Under the pieces are notes generated by a model, which did no database searches, was not told the origin of the DNA, and was given only the letters and a program-made list of their open reading frames with translations. A program made the position numbers and the translations under genes. A stretch of 64,000 bases of DNA from UBA2821 sp902763335 (GTDB lineage Bacteria; Bacillota; Clostridia; Lachnospirales; Lachnospiraceae): assembly GCA_052066835.1 (NCBI GenBank), contig JBQHRJ010000011.1. One strand, given 5' to 3'. Positions 7,913-17,139 of this stretch are shown here, piece after piece (within the stretch, counting starts at the first letter, position 1; every line of letters starts with the position of its first letter).

Positions 7913-10900
7913 TTATTGCAGTAATTCCAATATTTCTTCCGGTATACTATTAGCCTGGCTGATCATTGACTGTGCTGCATTCTGCAGTATGGAATGTTTA
8001 GAATATTCTACCATTTCCCGCGCCATATCAGTATCTCTGATTCCCGATTCTGCCCTCTGTGTATTCTCACTCGTATTCTCGTTTGCTTTTATCGCATGCT
8101 CAAGTCTGTTCTGTTCGGCACCAAACTCCGTCCTGATTGCCGAAACTTTATCAGTGGCATTCCGTAACCTCTTCAATGCCTTTTCCGCATATTTTGGCCT
8201 GCTTATCGTTATTGAATTAATTCCAAGTGAAACGGTATTTACCACTCTTCTCTCTACAGAAAAGTAATCTCTTCCCAATGCCGCATTTTTTGAATCCGTA
8301 CCTGCAGCCATGTCTCCAGCATTTCCACTTAGCTGAAGTTTTATATCCTGTGACTTACCATCACCTTCATTTTCCTGATAAAACAGCACCTTTCTGGCAC
8401 TTCCCGTGACATTATCTATCGTGTGTTTTCCAAATTTATTATAGACAAGTTTTATATTTTTCCCGTCAAGTTTTGCCTTTAACGGTACACTTCCCTGTGT
8501 TAATTTATCATTAATCTGGTTAATTATCTCTTCTGAAGTATACTCTCCGTTATCTAATGTTAATGTATAAGATACACCATCAACATCAAATCCCAGCTGA
8601 TTGTTTTCATCTGTAATCTCAAGTCCCTGAGTTACATCCTTAGCCCCCTTAGTATATGCTGCCTCCATTCTTCCTTCAGACTGATAAAATACATAAAATG
8701 CTGCACTTCCTCTTACACCGTCTATAATATATTCTCCGTCAGCCGGAGCATTAACCGTCCTTGACAGTTTAAAACACAATGCTTTATCATCATTTGCGCC
8801 CACAATGCCTGTGCTTACGCCACCTATATTTACCTCTATCAGATTCTCGTCAAGTCCTGATGCCTTCAGCTGTTCATTAAGCTTTTTCTGAATCTCCTTT
8901 ATAAGACTGTTTCCGTTATATCTGCCGGAATCCAGCTTCATATTAAATGTCTTCGTATCATTTCCGTATTTGAAATCAAATGTAAGTTCATCATTAAGTC
9001 CGCTTTCTATTTCAACCGTTCCATTTTTCACATCACGTCTTCCAATAGTATATGCCTGATTTACCTGCTGTCCTCCCACTGTTGATGTCGGAGTTTTATT
9101 ACTGCTTTTATCTGTTGAAGAACACAGCACATTATAATAAAATCCACCGGAAAATGTACTTTTTTCCATCCTGTAATGTTTTCCCGGATTTGCACACTCT
9201 ATCCTTACGCCGGTCGCTCCCACACTCACATTAAACTGTCCCGTACCTGCCGCAGCATCAAGCTTGTCCTGCAGCTCCTTTTTCAACTCATCAAATGTAT
9301 ATGTCTGCTCCTTAAGTTCTATTGAAACCGGAACGCTGCTGCCATTTTTTATATATGTAAATTTAAGTGACTTATTCCATTTATCGATAGTTACAGGCTC
9401 AGTCAGGTTCTTCCCATCTATGTAAGCTTTCTTCGTGGAAATATATCCTTTTGTCTCTGTCGGATTTATATCCGTAGTAGTCTCATTTCCCTTAAGAAAT
9501 ATTCCCCCTTTATCTGATGACATTTCCAGTGTTCCATTATTGTCATTTGCTGTTATCTCTAACTTTCCATCAGGTGTAAATGACGCTGTAGCACCATATT
9601 TTTTAGTTGTGGTTTCGCCGTATATCTGTTTCATGGATGTTCCACCGGATTCATACGTCATCTTTATACTTGCAGTCACACCTTTTTTATCCGTTGTATA
9701 TGTAAGTTTTCCGCCTGATAATGACACTGTAACTCCGGCTCCCGCATTTTTTAACTTCTCATTCAATTGATTTACAAGTGTATCCGGCGTGTATGTACCG
9801 TTTTCTAATGTCAGATTATACTGGGTTCCATTGACATTTATATTAAATTCATTGGTACTTTCATCAATGGTCACTGTATTCTGAACATTGCATCCGGCTG
9901 TAGCTTTTGCCGGTGTCTCTGCAACTGAATCCCCAAATATGGCATCAGCACTCTTGCCACCTGTCGTATTACTATATGATATTTTACAGTTCGCCCCTGT
10001 ATCATTCGTAGTAAGGGTGAGTCTGTTTCCACTTAAAGATGCAGTAATAGAAACATTCTGATTCTTCAACTGTTTATTTATCTCATTAACTATTCCTGCC
10101 CTGTCATAAGTTCCGTTTGTAAGTGTCAGACTTACATCTTTACTGTCACCGTTTTTATCTGTATACGAAAATACAAATTCGTTATTATCATCTGTTACAG
10201 TTACACTCGACTGTATATCCCTTGATGAAGTTCCGGTTGCAGCCGTTCTCGTAGTATGCAGTTCTTTCATAAACGAACTTCCTGTAGATGACAGTTCTAT
10301 ACTAGTATACTTTCCCGCTGATTCTGTATTATCGACATTATTAAGTCTTGATGTAAATACAAGTCTGCCATTATCAAGAGATACTTTTGCTCCTCCGGTA
10401 TATTTACCATAAGATTCATCTATCTTATTCTGTAACATATTAACCAGCTGATTTTTAGTATATGTTCCGGAATCCAGTACAAGTTTACGCTCTTCGCCAT
10501 TAAGTTTTATGACAAATTCATTATTGTCCCCATTGATACTTATATTATCAGGCAGTTTTACATCTATGGTAACCGTTGCCGGAACATTATTCTTATATGA
10601 TCCGGCTTCACCCTGAACATAATCACTACTGCCCTGATTTTTATATGTTTTATTGTTAACCGATGTGGTTCCGTTACCACCGAGACTTGTCTTTATATCC
10701 GCTGATGTTCCACGCGTATCTATCTCCGTAAATGTATTTGGTGATACTGTTATCTGTTCTTTAAGCTGTGCATTTATACTGTCTAATATTTCTTTCCTTG
10801 TAAGATTTCCTTTTGGAAGAATAATCTCCTGATTCTGACCGTTAATTTTTATATTAAATTTATTGTTATCATCCGTAATATTAGTTGTGTCTCCCACAGT

Positions 10901-12820
10901 TGTATTTGTAGTAATCTTTGCCGGAGTTGTTGATGTGCCCGTATCCTTTAAATTTACATTAGAAGTCTTTGTATCCTTACCGACAAATAAATCACGGTAT
11001 CCGTTATTTCCTGTTATCTCCTCAATGTGAATCTCTGATACTCCGCTTCCTTCTGCCCCTGTAAGTATCAGCCTGCCCGATGTCTGGCTGACATTTATCT
11101 TACATTTATAACCTATTCCCGCACCGGTGCCATTTAACTGTTCATTAATCTCATTTATGATACCCTGTATAGTAGAATAACTTCCGGCACTTAATTTGAC
11201 ATTGTAAGAATCATTTCCTATCTTCAGCTTAAAACTGTCATTCTTTCCATCCTCTATAACTAGCGGAAACTCTCTGGTACCGAAGGTCTTTCCTCCTGTA
11301 ATCTGTGGTACTTTGTTATCCGTATTATCATAAGAAACATCCGCGTCTGTTACAAAGCTTGTATATTCGCAGTCCGTAAATAATGTCGTATATACACTTG
11401 ACGTTTTATCTATATCAATGCTGCTTTCTATACCCTCCTCCTCTGATGTAAGTTCTATCCCCTGATATCCTCCTGATGTATACAAGGCTGCTGAAACCTT
11501 TATTCCATTATTGTTAAATAACTCATTTAATTTTTCTGCCATCTGTGCCGCAGTATATTCACCTTCCGGAATAATAATATCCTGTACATTTCCGCCATTA
11601 GCAGACATTTTAAGAGTGTTGTTAGAAGAATCTATGGTAAAATGATTATGTTTTTCATCTCTTGTGTCCGTAGGCAAAACACTTCCACCTCTGAATCTGG
11701 CCGGTGTACGGACAACATTTCCATACATAACATTATCATAGAAAACAGAAGTATATATGTCGTCTCCCGTATCTATCTTAAACATATTTCCCTTAAAACC
11801 GGTTATTATTGCCTCATCGCTCTGAAGTTTTATTCCTGTTCCATATGCAACTGCTTCTACACCTGTTCCCTGAAGCTTATCATTCAGCAAATCAATAAGT
11901 TCTTTTCTTGTATACGCGCCTTCTTTTATGGTTATATCCATATTTTTTACATTTCCGTCAAAATCCTGTATCTGGAAGGTCATATTATCGTTATTTCCGG
12001 CTGAGATGTCAAGTTTCACATACTCACTTGGAAATACCGTAGTTCCGATAAGTGCTCCGATACTTCCACCATTGTACATATCATATATCAGATATGACAG
12101 ACCGCCCGACACACCTTCTATCATCTTACCTCCCTCAATATTTATATTGCATGTTCCATCCTTAGTGTATTCAAAATTCAGACCATCCTTAGCACCATCA
12201 GTGTTTTGCATGGCATCATCAATTTCATCTATAAGTTCCTGCGTTGTATAAACTCCCTCCGGAACAGTTATCGATACAGTTTTCGCTGGATCCGTATCAT
12301 TCATTCTGTATGTTATTTCAAGTGTATTGTCCGGCTGGGTTACAACCTGTCTTGTTCCCTGATCCCACGTTTTGTTTCCCTCACACTGATAATAATCAGG
12401 CTCATGGCTGCTGAATATGTTCTTCGTATTAAACTGGGTTGTTCCGCATATTCTGTCCACTTCCGACTGTAACGCATCAAATTCTTCCTGCAATACTGCC
12501 CTGTCTTCTTCTGTATTGGTATCATTAAGAGACTGTACCGTAAGCTCCGTCATGCGGTGCAATATAGCATGCACCTCATTTAACGCACCCTCACCTGTCT
12601 GAATCCATGATATTCCATCCTGTGCATTTTGGGTTCCCTTGTTAAGCCCACGTATCTGTTCTCTCATTTTCTCAGATATAGTAAGCCCTGCCGCATCATC
12701 TGCTGCCGAATTTATCCTGTATCCCGACGAAAGCTTTTTTGCTGATTTTGTCTTATTCGTTGTGTTTAATTTATACATTCTGTTTGCATTGTCTGCAAGT
12801 AAATTGTTTGTTATTATCAT
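7913..12820 (-). CDS. Giant flagellin with repeated flagellin-IN-like domains
   Basis: This 1635-residue flagellin is several times the ordinary 270-residue flagellin at 33533-34345. Residues 1 to about 145 are a normal flagellin N-terminal D0/D1 domain (KLSSGYRINSAADDAAGLTI, then TTQFNTKNIF). The last 105 or so are a normal C-terminal D1/D0 domain (AESGIRDTDMAREMVEYSK). Between them lie about eleven divergent repeats, each of pattern NNxFxIxxxG...L..G.YT...L...IN..L.......V....G.L.LT. No HExxH protease motif was seen in the insert. The start has GGAGGAAC before the ATG. No sigma-28-type box is evident upstream. It is followed by pseC and is divergent from a CgeB-like glycosyltransferase; it probably forms thick or sheath-like surface layers on some filaments, which is inference. 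Confidence 0.93.
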   Translation of the reverse strand: MIITNNLLADNANRMYKLNTTNKTKSAKKLSSGYRINSAADDAAGLTISEKMREQIRGLNKGTQNAQDGISWIQTGEGALNEVHAILHRMTELTVQSLNDTNTEEDRAVLQEEFDALQSEVDRICGTTQFNTKNIFSSHEPDYYQCEGNKTWDQGTRQVVTQPDNTLEITYRMNDTDPAKTVSITVPEGVYTTQELIDEIDDAMQNTDGAKDGLNFEYTKDGTCNINIEGGKMIEGVSGGLSYLIYDMYNGGSIGALIGTTVFPSEYVKLDISAGNNDNMTFQIQDFDGNVKNMDITIKEGAYTRKELIDLLNDKLQGTGVEAVAYGTGIKLQSDEAIITGFKGNMFKIDTGDDIYTSVFYDNVMYGNVVRTPARFRGGSVLPTDTRDEKHNHFTIDSSNNTLKMSANGGNVQDIIIPEGEYTAAQMAEKLNELFNNNGIKVSAALYTSGGYQGIELTSEEEGIESSIDIDKTSSVYTTLFTDCEYTSFVTDADVSYDNTDNKVPQITGGKTFGTREFPLVIEDGKNDSFKLKIGNDSYNVKLSAGSYSTIQGIINEINEQLNGTGAGIGYKCKINVSQTSGRLILTGAEGSGVSEIHIEEITGNNGYRDLFVGKDTKTSNVNLKDTGTSTTPAKITTNTTVGDTTNITDDNNKFNIKINGQNQEIILPKGNLTRKEILDSINAQLKEQITVSPNTFTEIDTRGTSADIKTSLGGNGTTSVNNKTYKNQGSSDYVQGEAGSYKNNVPATVTIDVKLPDNISINGDNNEFVIKLNGEERKLVLDSGTYTKNQLVNMLQNKIDESYGKYTGGAKVSLDNGRLVFTSRLNNVDNTESAGKYTSIELSSTGSSFMKELHTTRTAATGTSSRDIQSSVTVTDDNNEFVFSYTDKNGDSKDVSLTLTNGTYDRAGIVNEINKQLKNQNVSITASLSGNRLTLTTNDTGANCKISYSNTTGGKSADAIFGDSVAETPAKATAGCNVQNTVTIDESTNEFNINVNGTQYNLTLENGTYTPDTLVNQLNEKLKNAGAGVTVSLSGGKLTYTTDKKGVTASIKMTYESGGTSMKQIYGETTTKKYGATASFTPDGKLEITANDNNGTLEMSSDKGGIFLKGNETTTDINPTETKGYISTKKAYIDGKNLTEPVTIDKWNKSLKFTYIKNGSSVPVSIELKEQTYTFDELKKELQDKLDAAAGTGQFNVSVGATGVRIECANPGKHYRMEKSTFSGGFYYNVLCSSTDKSSNKTPTSTVGGQQVNQAYTIGRRDVKNGTVEIESGLNDELTFDFKYGNDTKTFNMKLDSGRYNGNSLIKEIQKKLNEQLKASGLDENLIEVNIGGVSTGIVGANDDKALCFKLSRTVNAPADGEYIIDGVRGSAAFYVFYQSEGRMEAAYTKGAKDVTQGLEITDENNQLGFDVDGVSYTLTLDNGEYTSEEIINQINDKLTQGSVPLKAKLDGKNIKLVYNKFGKHTIDNVTGSARKVLFYQENEGDGKSQDIKLQLSGNAGDMAAGTDSKNAALGRDYFSVERRVVNTVSLGINSITISRPKYAEKALKRLRNATDKVSAIRTEFGAEQNRLEHAIKANENTSENTQRAESGIRDTDMAREMVEYSKHSILQNAAQSMISQANSIPEEILELLQ
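8245..12385 (-). repeat. Approximately eleven diverged protein-coding repeats in the giant flagellin
   Basis: Each unit is roughly 80-150 residues and is recognised by an acidic N-rich turn (DDNNEF, DENNQL, DESTNEF), a beta hairpin, a G-x-Y/L-T turn (SGTYTKNQLV, NGTYTPDTLV, NGEYTSEEII), a helix ending in a leucine (INDKL, LNEKL) and a GGKLTYT-like strand. The units are diverged, not recent copies. Confidence 0.85.
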
Positions 12821-12847
12821 TATGTTCCTCCCTGAATACTTTTGAGT

Positions 12848-12876
12848 TTGTATTTCATGTACAAACCTAGTATAAT
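12848..12876 (+). promoter_or_regulatory. Promoter for the CgeB-like glycosyltransferase
   Basis: TTGTAT, a 17-bp spacer and TATAAT lie about 45 bases before the gene start, inside the short divergent region shared with the giant flagellin. Confidence 0.6.
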
Positions 12877-12920
12877 TGAGTCTGTATTACTATATCTTTT
12901 ACAGGAGGCAGCCTTTTAAT

Positions 12921-14090
12921 ATGAACATTTTAGCCATCAATCAAAAAAGCTACGGTATAGAACACGTCGTTTCTTCCCTGAAAGAGCTGGGACACAGTGT
13001 TACACTTACCGATTTAAATATAGATGATGTACGCATCTCCAAATTTGTTGATGATTTCTTTAACTCTAAAGTTTCTGCAAATAATTATGATGCAGTCTTT
13101 ACATTTAACTACTTTCCGGTAATATCCGATAACTGTAAGCGACACAACATCAAATATATATCATGGGTGTATGACAGTCCCCATGTAGTCCTATATTCAT
13201 ATACCATTATAAACAGTTGTAACTATATATTTTTATTTGATAAAAATATATATGATGAACTAAAAAATGGCGGGATAAATACTGTATACTATCTTCCTCT
13301 TGCTGCCGATACATATTACTATGACAGATTCAAGCCAAATGATTCCATAACTGCCAAGTACCGGAGCGATGTATCCTTTGTAGGTTCTTTATACAACGAA
13401 AAGCACAGATTATATGATAAATTCAACAGTCTGCCCCCGCATACAAAAGGTTACATTGACGGTATTGTTACCGCTCAGAGTAAAATATATGGTTATTTCT
13501 TTCTTCCGGAACTTTTAACTGAGGATATTACAAACGAAATTCAAAAGATTGTGCCATATTCTGCAAACAAATATGGTATAGAAACTCCTGAATATGTATA
13601 CTCCCATTGTTTTATGGCAAGAAAAGTAACCGAAATAGAACGTCACGATTTACTTAAAGCTGTATCAGAAAATTTCAATCTGAACCTATATACATCAGGT
13701 GATACTTCCGTATTCCCACACGCTGTCTGTATGGGACCTGTGGATTATTATGATACCATGCCTTATGTATTTAAATGTTCAAAGATAAACCTTAACATAA
13801 CGCTCAAAAGCATCATAAACGGTATTCCTCTCAGGGCATTTGATATCATGGGATGCGGTGGCTTTCTATTAACCAACTATCAGGATGACTTTGTAAAATA
13901 TTTCACACCAGATGAAGATCTTGTAATATATGAAAGTCAGTCCGATCTCCTATATAAGATTAAATATTATCTTGAACATGAAGATGAACGAATGCAAATT
14001 GCAGAAAACGGGTACACCAAAGTTAAAAATCTACATTCATTCAAAATCCGACTTAACAAGATAATGGATATAGTAAATTATACCATATAA
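12921..14090 (+). CDS. CgeB-family glycosyltransferase
   Basis: This is a GT-B-fold glycosyltransferase of the CgeB/DUF3880 type (389 residues, cytoplasmic). The N-terminal part (about 1-190) is the DUF3880-like domain (MNILAINQKSYGIEHV, SWVYDSPHVV). The C-terminal part (about 240-389) is a Glycos_transf_1_2-like domain with the motif RAFDIMGCGGFLLTNYQ and a D-x-x-ExxDLLYKI region. The start at 12921 follows AGGAGG, which lies 13 bases upstream. Its divergent placement beside the giant flagellin suggests the flagellin, or its glycan, as acceptor. This is inference; the sugar is unknown. Confidence 0.82.
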   Translation: MNILAINQKSYGIEHVVSSLKELGHSVTLTDLNIDDVRISKFVDDFFNSKVSANNYDAVFTFNYFPVISDNCKRHNIKYISWVYDSPHVVLYSYTIINSCNYIFLFDKNIYDELKNGGINTVYYLPLAADTYYYDRFKPNDSITAKYRSDVSFVGSLYNEKHRLYDKFNSLPPHTKGYIDGIVTAQSKIYGYFFLPELLTEDITNEIQKIVPYSANKYGIETPEYVYSHCFMARKVTEIERHDLLKAVSENFNLNLYTSGDTSVFPHAVCMGPVDYYDTMPYVFKCSKINLNITLKSIINGIPLRAFDIMGCGGFLLTNYQDDFVKYFTPDEDLVIYESQSDLLYKIKYYLEHEDERMQIAENGYTKVKNLHSFKIRLNKIMDIVNYTI

Positions 14091-14113
14091 ACATACCATT
14101 TACAATCAAGTTA

Positions 14114-14167
14114 AAAAGAGCCCGGTACACTTCAGTTTCTCACACGAAGTGTACCGGACTCTCTTTT
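14114..14167. terminator. Strong bidirectional terminator
   Basis: GAGCCCGGTACACTTC pairs with GAAGTGTACCGGACTC around a short loop, flanked by an A tract on the left and TCTTTTAT on the right. It separates the convergent CgeB-like gene and the broken ATPase gene. A diverged copy of this hairpin lies at 16945-16991. Confidence 0.85.
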
Positions 14168-14170
14168 ATA

Positions 14171-15638
14171 CTACATTCCGCTTCCTATAAGGACCTCTTT
14201 CCCCTTAAATGCAAATCCATAATGTTTAATTTGCGACCTGTCTATTCCAATATTCGACAATTCAGCATCATAATTATTATCCTCAATCTGCTTTAAAGCA
14301 TTATTTACACTGTCTTCCAATGTTTTTTCCCTGCTCTTATTATACACCTTAAATTCTATCACAATAGCAGGCAATTTACTTTTTCGGTCTACCGGAATCA
14401 TCATGACATCATATCTGCCAAATCCACTCTCTGAACATATCTTCAAACATTCCCTGAGTTTCTAAATTTGTCACCTTAAGATGATACCACATTCTTCTTA
14501 AAGAATTTCTAAACTCTGTCTGTTCTACTCTTAAGTAACCGCAAGCAACAAGTAGACTCCATATGGCATTTTCATTTTGTTTAAGCTGTTCAAAAACAAT
14601 CTGTTCTTCAAATGCAACAACTATCTCTTTTCCCTGTATAAGTTGCTCCATTAGCTCCTTAAATTCTCCGGAAGCTGTACGAATAAGGCTATTAATCAGT
14701 CCATTTGAGCTAGTTGAAGCCCAATAGGAATAATACTTTCTCTTATCAAGAAAACTTGTAATTGACCATGGATTATATATATCCTTATGTTCTCCAAACG
14801 CAAAACCATCATACCATTTCTTCACATTTTCCTTTTCATCTGACAACTCAAACATATCTAATGCATCAAACACTTCATTTTCAGTAAATCCAAAACATGT
14901 ACTATATTCATCCGAAGTGGTAGTAACAACATTCAGGTTGTTCAAATCGGAAAATATTGATTCTTTTGATACTCTCGTAATTCCTGTCATCAAACCTCGC
15001 ATCAGATACTGATTTGTCTTAAAAGTAGCATTTAATAAATTTCTGACAAATGATGTAAATTCCTCCCAATATCCATTTATATATGCCTCCTGCATAGGAG
15101 TATCATATTCATCCAAGAGTATAATAACTTTTTTCCCATAATATCTATACATATAAGCGCACATGGAATTTAATGATATAACTGCCTCAACGTCTCCCAT
15201 ATACATAGTCACAGATTTGTATTCTTTTTTTTCATTATCACTAAGTAAATCACCATCAAGCAAATATCTGTTTTCCTCATATATTCTTGCAATCTGTGAT
15301 TTTATCTGTTGTTTAGCTCCATCTATATTATCCGATTTGACGGCAGCAAAGCTGAGAAATATAACCGGGTATTTTCCCTGCATCTGCCTATAATCTTCTT
15401 TGCTCCAAATATATAGTCCTTCAAACAGATTACTACGTCCTGAATACTTGTTTGAAAAAAAGCAGTCTATCATACTCATATTTAATGTTTTCCCAAAACG
15501 CCTCGGTCGTGTTATCAAGGTCACTGTATCCTTTGAATTCCACCATTCTTCAATAAACCTTGTTTTATCAATGTAGAAACACTTTTCACTTCTTATATCA
15601 TCAAATGACTGATTCCCAATACTTATTGTCTTTTTCAC
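14171..15638 (-). pseudogene. AAA-ATPase-like / PD-(D/E)XK nuclease family gene, broken
   Basis: The family joins an AAA-type ATPase domain to a C-terminal PD-(D/E)XK nuclease domain, usually in about 520-580 residues. The 5' piece (14409-15638, GTG start at 15638, ribosome-binding site GAAGGTGAG) encodes the ATPase part: SFDDIRSEKCFYIDKT, TRPRRFGKTLNMSM Walker A, IILLDEYDTPMQ Walker B. It stops after FREWIWQI. The 3' piece (14171-14446, another frame) begins at SESGFGRYDVMMIP and holds the nuclease strand IVIEFKVYNK. Roughly 90 residues normally lying between FREW and ESGFGRYD are missing. The junction sits on GAGAGTGG, consistent with a short-repeat deletion that shifted the frame. It is probably non-functional. 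Confidence 0.85.
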
Positions 15639-15710
15639 ATTCTCACCTTCTTTTATTTGGGATTTAATACAATTATTAATTCCACTTATATCTTATATTC
15701 ACTGAATTTT

Positions 15711-15827
15711 CTATAATCTTTCTAATAATTCAGCCTGTGTGATTCCATGTTCTTCCAAAACATCTGCAATTGTTTCACCCGGATGGATTATCAAATCACG
15801 GGATATACCTGTTCTCTTTGCTACCAT
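15711..15827 (-). pseudogene. Truncated HigA-family antitoxin fragment
   Basis: A 38-codon frame reads MVAKRTGISRDLIIHPGE..., then ADVLEEHGITQAELLERL, then a stop. This is the start of a HigA-type XRE antitoxin, which normally continues with the helix-turn-helix for another 60 or so residues. No HigB toxin is found nearby. It lies 10 bases downstream of the Rpn-type gene and upstream of the broken ATPase. It is most likely a relic. Confidence 0.7.
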
Positions 15828-15836
15828 GGTAATCAC

Positions 15837-16925
15837 TCACTCTTTCAAACTTCCATATTTACTTTCAAATTCCATTATTATTTTTTTTAATTTTTCATTT
15901 TCTGTTTTTATACCATTTAGTTTCTGATTTATTTCATCTAACTCCTTTTTCCGTTCATTTATCTCCTTTTTCTGCTCGTTTATTTTCTTCTTCTGTTCAG
16001 CTAATTCTTCCTTTTTTTCGTCTATTTCTTTCTTTTTTTCATCTATCTCTTTCTTTTTTTCATCTATTTCTTTCTGCATCTCGTCTATCATGTATTCTTC
16101 TGTGTTTCTGTCAAGTTCTAATAATTCCTTTGAAAACATACCCATCACCTTTTCTACGTTATGACACAGCTCATATATCTCCTTATACATATCCATATAT
16201 TCAGGATATGCATCTATCAGATTACATATCTGTTCCGGTGAATCTGACGAAAGAAATGTAAGCCATGCATCCAGCTTGTTATTTATGCTTTCATTTTGCT
16301 TTATTTCTTCAAAGATGTCAAGAGCTACCAATATATATTCCTGTAATAAATTTAATTCCAGCTCTGTATCAAATTTCTGTTTTGACATATGTATATATGT
16401 ATCTTCACACGCTTTTAACTCTTTTGGACTTTTCTCAAAAAATATGATTGTATATACTTTTCCTATATCTTTATATGTAAATTTCTTCTTTTTCGTGTCG
16501 CGGATACGCTTATACTGTCTTAACAGCATATCTGCAGAATAACATGCCATCCGTTCTCCCGGAAATGCATAACCTACTTTCTGCACTTCAACATCCGCTA
16601 TTGAACCGTCCTCAAGTTCAACAACTATATCCATTATTATAAGACTGCTCTCCTCACCGAGCCGTGTTGAATCAAGTGGCAGCACTTCCTTTATCTTTAC
16701 TTTTCTCTTTAACAGAACTGACAGCATATCATTCATACGCTCAGGTGAATACTCCGGATTCATTATCTCCTTGAAAAATGAATCATACAATATCTTAACC
16801 CCCTTTGCACCTGTGCATATATCAATAAATTCTCTCTGGTAACTTTCACTCCAGCTATTGTAAGTATCAGCCAGTAACACACTGCTGTTAATTTCCTCTA
16901 GAACTTCCTCTCTTGTTCTTATCAT
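15837..16925 (-). CDS. Rpn-family / PD-(D/E)XK transposase-like nuclease with C-terminal coiled coil
   Basis: This is a member of the Rpn/PDDEXK family of recombination-promoting nucleases (about 362 residues). The N-terminal domain (about 1-230) has FFKEIMNPEYSPERMNDML and the nuclease core IVVELEDGSIADVEVQKVG, where D/E-x-Q replaces the classical E-x-K. The C-terminal 110 residues are a charged coiled coil built on a seven-residue repeat (EIDEKKK three times, then variants). The start is uncertain: the ATG at 16925 lacks a clear ribosome-binding site. The frame also continues upstream to a GTG at 16961 inside a terminator-like hairpin, so its native 5' end may be lost. Confidence 0.7.
   Translation of the reverse strand: MIRTREEVLEEINSSVLLADTYNSWSESYQREFIDICTGAKGVKILYDSFFKEIMNPEYSPERMNDMLSVLLKRKVKIKEVLPLDSTRLGEESSLIIMDIVVELEDGSIADVEVQKVGYAFPGERMACYSADMLLRQYKRIRDTKKKKFTYKDIGKVYTIIFFEKSPKELKACEDTYIHMSKQKFDTELELNLLQEYILVALDIFEEIKQNESINNKLDAWLTFLSSDSPEQICNLIDAYPEYMDMYKEIYELCHNVEKVMGMFSKELLELDRNTEEYMIDEMQKEIDEKKKEIDEKKKEIDEKKEELAEQKKKINEQKKEINERKKELDEINQKLNGIKTENEKLKKIIMEFESKYGSLKE
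15940..16085 (-). repeat. 21-bp tandem repeats encoding the EIDEKKK coiled coil
   Basis: The 3' part of the Rpn-like gene contains three near-identical 21-bp units and several decayed ones, encoding EIDEKKK and related heptads. Near-identity at DNA level makes in-frame copy-number change by slippage plausible. Confidence 0.7.
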
Positions 16926-16944
16926 CGGAAAATATTGCTTATAT

Positions 16945-16991
16945 AAAAGAATCCGACACACTTTATCAACTAAAGTATGCCGGATTCTTTT
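16945..16991. terminator. Terminator-like hairpin, diverged copy of that at 14114-14167
   Basis: AAAAGAATCCG pairs with CGGATTCTTTT, with an additional partly paired ACTTTA/TAAAGT inside. Its position relative to the ATPase-tail relic at 16999-17064 matches the arrangement at 14114-14214. Confidence 0.6.
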
Positions 16992-16998
16992 GGATACC

Positions 16999-17064
16999 CT
17001 ACATTCCGCTTACTATAATAACCTCTCTCCACTTAAATGCAAAGCCATGATAAACTCTCTCTGT
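16999..17064 (-). pseudogene. Relic of the 3' end of a second AAA-ATPase/PD-(D/E)XK gene
   Basis: The minus strand reads YHGFAFKWREVIIVSGM-stop, against HYGFAFKGKEVLIGSGM-stop at the end of the broken gene at 14171. DNA identity is obvious over the final 60 or so bases and the following hairpin, and then stops. This is a second, more decayed family copy of which only the tail remains. Nothing further is seen from 17065 to 17139. Confidence 0.75.
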
Positions 17065-17139
17065 TTACTAATTTTCAGTTTTGACATAATGATTTTATTA
17101 ATTCACCTTATTTTATACATAATCATATACATACCATGA

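Noticed and set aside
12340..12525. Short minus-strand frame inside the giant flagellin
   Set aside because: Out-of-frame shadow within a clearly coding region.
7913..12820. Flagellinolysin (protease-containing flagellin)
   Set aside because: No HExxH metalloprotease motif was seen in the insert.
15940..16085. CRISPR-like repeat array
   Set aside because: Repeats are contiguous 21-bp coding units without spacers.
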